From: Blastocatellia bacterium
Lineage (GTDB): Bacteria > Acidobacteriota > Blastocatellia > Chloracidobacteriales > Chloracidobacteriaceae
Assembly: GCA_019695185.1 (NCBI GenBank)
Contig: JAIBAN010000029.1
Span: forward strand, 1-64,000
Direction: 5' to 3'
DNA: 64,000 nt
Below the pieces are notes generated by a model. The model had not been told where the DNA came from and did no database searches. It saw nothing but the letters and a program-made list of their open reading frames with translations. Positions within the stretch are counted from its first letter, which is position 1. Each line of letters starts with the position of its first letter. Both the position numbers and the translations under genes were made by a program. Below, in pieces: positions 61,609 to 64,000 of this stretch.

Positions 61609-62090
61609 TTGATAACTCGTGCATTTTTGTAACCCAGGTCCCGTTGCAGTTCTTCCGTAACCTGATTGGCAGTGGGAAGGTTGTAAAACCCCACTTTGAT
61701 GGAATAAAGCTGCGTCGGGGACCCGGCATCCGGTAGTGTGATATAGGCACTGGTAAATCCCTTGCGGCGCAACTCGGCTACGATTTGATTGGCTTCACCG
61801 GCAGTACTCACCACTGTGACCAGGACAGCATATTTGGCATTGGCGGCAGCCGTGGCAGCCAACCGTTCTTCATTGGTCCGTCCGTTGGCTGCGGTTTCGG
61901 TGCGGACTGTCGCGGCAGATGGTTTGGTTTCGGATGGGGTCGGACCGGAAATCCGTCCAATGGCGAGGCCCATAACGAAAAATACCAAGCAACTGACCAG
62001 CCAAAACACATAGCCAGTCACAGCCATCCGCTGATGGGGCAATGGGCGCGTGGCAGGAGAGGAGTCCGGTTGCAAAAAGGTAATATCCAT
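61602..62090 (-). CDS. SPOR-domain membrane protein
   Basis: The 162-residue protein has one TM helix (YVFWLVSCLVFFVMGLAIG) preceded by a short cytoplasmic N-terminus, a Thr/Ala-rich linker and a C-terminal SPOR domain (YAVLVTVVSTAGEANQIVAEL, YSIKVGFYNLPTANQVTEEL) that binds denuded peptidoglycan at the septum. It should act in cell division or cell wall remodelling. The stop codon comes from the adjacent array. Confidence 0.8.
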   Translation of the reverse strand: MDITFLQPDSSPATRPLPHQRMAVTGYVFWLVSCLVFFVMGLAIGRISGPTPSETKPSAATVRTETAANGRTNEERLAATAAANAKYAVLVTVVSTAGEANQIVAELRRKGFTSAYITLPDAGSPTQLYSIKVGFYNLPTANQVTEELQRDLGYKNARVINN

Positions 62091-62541
62091 GTTTGTGTTG
62101 TGTGATAACTGGGGCCAAAGACTGAACTTAATGGAAGAGGTGAAAAGAAGTACAGCCCTTCATAAATTGCCTTGAATGGAGCCGGTTCAAAGTCAGCCCT
62201 CGGTCCGCGGTTCTCAGTCCTTTCAGATTTCCTACTATACCGAGGCAGAGCTTTTCGGTTCAATACGTTGGCGGTTTTTTTCTTTCCCGTTGCAAGAATG
62301 ATTTTTCGTGTGGTAGGTTGGACTGCATCGCTCTCGCCAATTCAAGATTGTAGCAAGCACAGTTTGGCAGTCCTTGGTTTTCGCTCGATATTTCTACGTT
62401 TCAAACAAAATAAGAGGGTGTCTGAAAGTTGTTCCAGCCAGCTCCTTCAGCATCCAACCACGGTTGGTCGCGGTGTAAGTCTCGCGCGCCCAAACTCCAC
62501 AACGAAAATGCCCGCAACGAGGCATGTGTGAGGAAATAACA
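62091..62541. other. Long spacer between SPOR and hfq genes
   Basis: The 450-bp spacer separates divergent genes. A short partial array of the CAGTCCT type lies at 62190-62222; otherwise no gene or structured RNA is obvious. The promoter of hfq should lie here. Confidence 0.45.
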
Positions 62542-62919
62542 ATGGAAAAAGCACCAACCCCTCAAAATCTGCAGGATAGCTTTCTGAATCAAGCCCGCCG
62601 TGACCGGGTAATGGTTGCGATATACCTGATGAGTGGTGTGAAGTTGACTGGCCGTATTCGGGGGTTCGATAAATATTCAGTGATTCTTGAATCCGGGAAC
62701 CAAGAACAGATGATTTTCAAACATGCCATCTCCACTGTATCCATGATTCGCCCATCAGGTGGAGGCCGTGGCTATGAAGGTGGCGAAGGTCGAGACAGTC
62801 GAGACAGTCGAGACAGTCGAGACAGTCGGGGTGACTATCGGGATCATGGTCCGCGTAGCGGCCATGGCGGTTCGTCCTCATCGGCCTCCTCTCAAAACCA
62901 CCATGACGACGAATCATGA
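62542..62919 (+). CDS. hfq: RNA chaperone Hfq with repetitive Arg/Asp/Ser tail
   Basis: The 125-residue protein has the Sm1 and Sm2 parts of Hfq: [40 protein letters not shown] and FKHAISTVS with the KH pair. The core ends near residue 75; the tail has four RDS units encoded by the 9-mer CGAGACAGT (62791-62826), then Gly, Ser and His residues. The ATG at 62542 has GAGGAA upstream. The stop overlaps tmk by ATGA, which is not the usual hfq neighbour (miaA, hflX). The tail may bind RNA or protein. Confidence 0.9.
   Translation: MEKAPTPQNLQDSFLNQARRDRVMVAIYLMSGVKLTGRIRGFDKYSVILESGNQEQMIFKHAISTVSMIRPSGGGRGYEGGEGRDSRDSRDSRDSRGDYRDHGPRSGHGGSSSSASSQNHHDDES
62791..62826. repeat. 9-mer tandem repeat within hfq
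   Basis: Four exact copies of CGAGACAGT encode Arg-Asp-Ser units in frame. Confidence 0.9.
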
Positions 62920-63611
62920 CGCAGGGGCGCTTGATCACCTTCGAAGGGGTTGACGGTTGTGGCAAAACCACTCAATTGCGGCTAGTTTCCGAACGTTGTG
63001 ATGCCCTCGGCATCCCGTTCCTGGCCACCCGTCAACCTGGTGGAACCCCCTTGGGGTTGAAAATTCGGGAAATTTTACTTCCTCCCACTCCAGTTGACGC
63101 CCATTCAGCCTTATCCTACGAATCGCTGCCGGTACCTACCCCGGTGGCCGAAGCGTTGCTGTTTGCAGCCGACCGGGCGCAGCATGTGGAAACTGTCATC
63201 CGTCCAGCTTTGGCTGCGGGCAAGCTGGTGCTTTGTGACCGGTATACGGATTCAACCATTGCCTATCAAGGATATGGTCGGGGACGGGATATCAAAGTCA
63301 TTGAGCAGTTGGTTGCCATTGCGACCGATGGATTGAAACCGGATGCCACCCTTTTGTTCGACCTGCCGGTGGCGGAAAGCCAGAACCGGTTGCAGCAATC
63401 CCGGCAAGGAAGTACCGGGACACCGGACCGGCTGGATGTTGAACCTCTGGAATTTCATCAGGCGGTGCGGGATGGCTTTTTGAAATTGGCGGCGGCGGAA
63501 CCCAAACGATTCCATTTGCTTGACGCACGGAGTGAAATCAAACAATTGCATCAGGAAGTTTGGAACCTGCTCGACCGGATTCTGGGCGGCAAGCCGTCAT
63601 TTTCAGTTTGA
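62916..63611 (+). CDS. tmk: Thymidylate kinase
   Basis: The 231-residue protein has the P-loop [21 protein letters not shown] (the DR/TRXGG motif), [29 protein letters not shown] and a lid region. It phosphorylates dTMP. Between the P-loop part and the AADR motif lies an extra stretch of about 15 residues ([16 protein letters not shown]) not found in E. coli Tmk. The start overlaps hfq by ATGA. hemC begins about 120 bp downstream. Confidence 0.9.
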   Translation: MTQGRLITFEGVDGCGKTTQLRLVSERCDALGIPFLATRQPGGTPLGLKIREILLPPTPVDAHSALSYESLPVPTPVAEALLFAADRAQHVETVIRPALAAGKLVLCDRYTDSTIAYQGYGRGRDIKVIEQLVAIATDGLKPDATLLFDLPVAESQNRLQQSRQGSTGTPDRLDVEPLEFHQAVRDGFLKLAAAEPKRFHLLDARSEIKQLHQEVWNLLDRILGGKPSFSV

Positions 63612-63660
63612 TTTCCTGCAAGACTGTGCCAACATCGGACTTTCACCGGTTGGCACCTGA

Positions 63661-64000
<340 letters not shown>

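Overview
The window looks like chromosomal DNA of a Gram-negative bacterium, most likely an Acidobacteriota member near class Blastocatellia. The reasons are a VWFA protein of the kind named 'VWFA-related Acidobacterial domain', several S41 and amidohydrolase paralogs, carboxypeptidase-like regulatory proteins with a Cys-rich head, a zinc-ribbon/WD40 serine/threonine kinase, and outer-membrane and heptose genes. The lineage is an inference from gene families; no rRNA or tRNA gene was seen.

Layout. 1-3656: a four-gene overlapping unit of the STM4013/STM4012/STM4011 type (hydrolase and two radical SAM proteins) plus a phosphonatase-like HAD enzyme; the first gene has no intact 5' end. 3657-8198: a REP-like palindrome cluster, small enzymes (alpha/beta hydrolase, GNAT, SGNH hydrolase), an uncharacterised two-gene module and a heptose-1-phosphate adenylyltransferase. 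8226-14291: mfd and two SurA-like isomerases. 14292-25495: VOC protein, DAHP synthase, a large exported protein, three amidohydrolase paralogs and an RqcP-like S4 protein. 25699-34035: WD40 kinase, cysteine synthase, PLDc_N-like micro-protein, QueD, M23 and S41 peptidases. 34196-38724: truA, uppS, cdsA, a TPR protein and dusB. 38895-42972: ABC exporter, ankyrin protein and two regulatory-domain proteins. 43051-50981: a degenerate S41 protein, the VWFA protein, a PDZ/GAF/SpoIIE phosphatase, and an HD-GYP protein coupled to a degenerate D12-class methyltransferase. 51140-64000: a NuiA-like protein, DinB, ispG, a TPR protein, an S41 peptidase, aldose epimerase, outer-membrane and inner-membrane proteins, SPOR, hfq, tmk and the start of hemC.

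The most striking signal is not a gene. About twenty intergenic spacers hold short tandem arrays with a strict 7-bp period (CAGGGTT, GAGAATT, GGACTGA, GGTCTGG, GGAAAAA, CAAATGG and others). Many are built as an array, a short core, then the reverse-complement array. They often touch start and stop codons and can act as terminators. One element, with 9-bp arms and a 7-bp inner array, sits in frame inside mfd, and a 9-bp array lies in the hfq tail. Other points of interest are an S41 protein that has lost both catalytic residues, two amidohydrolase paralogs without the HxH motif, and a D12-like methyltransferase without its DPPY motif.
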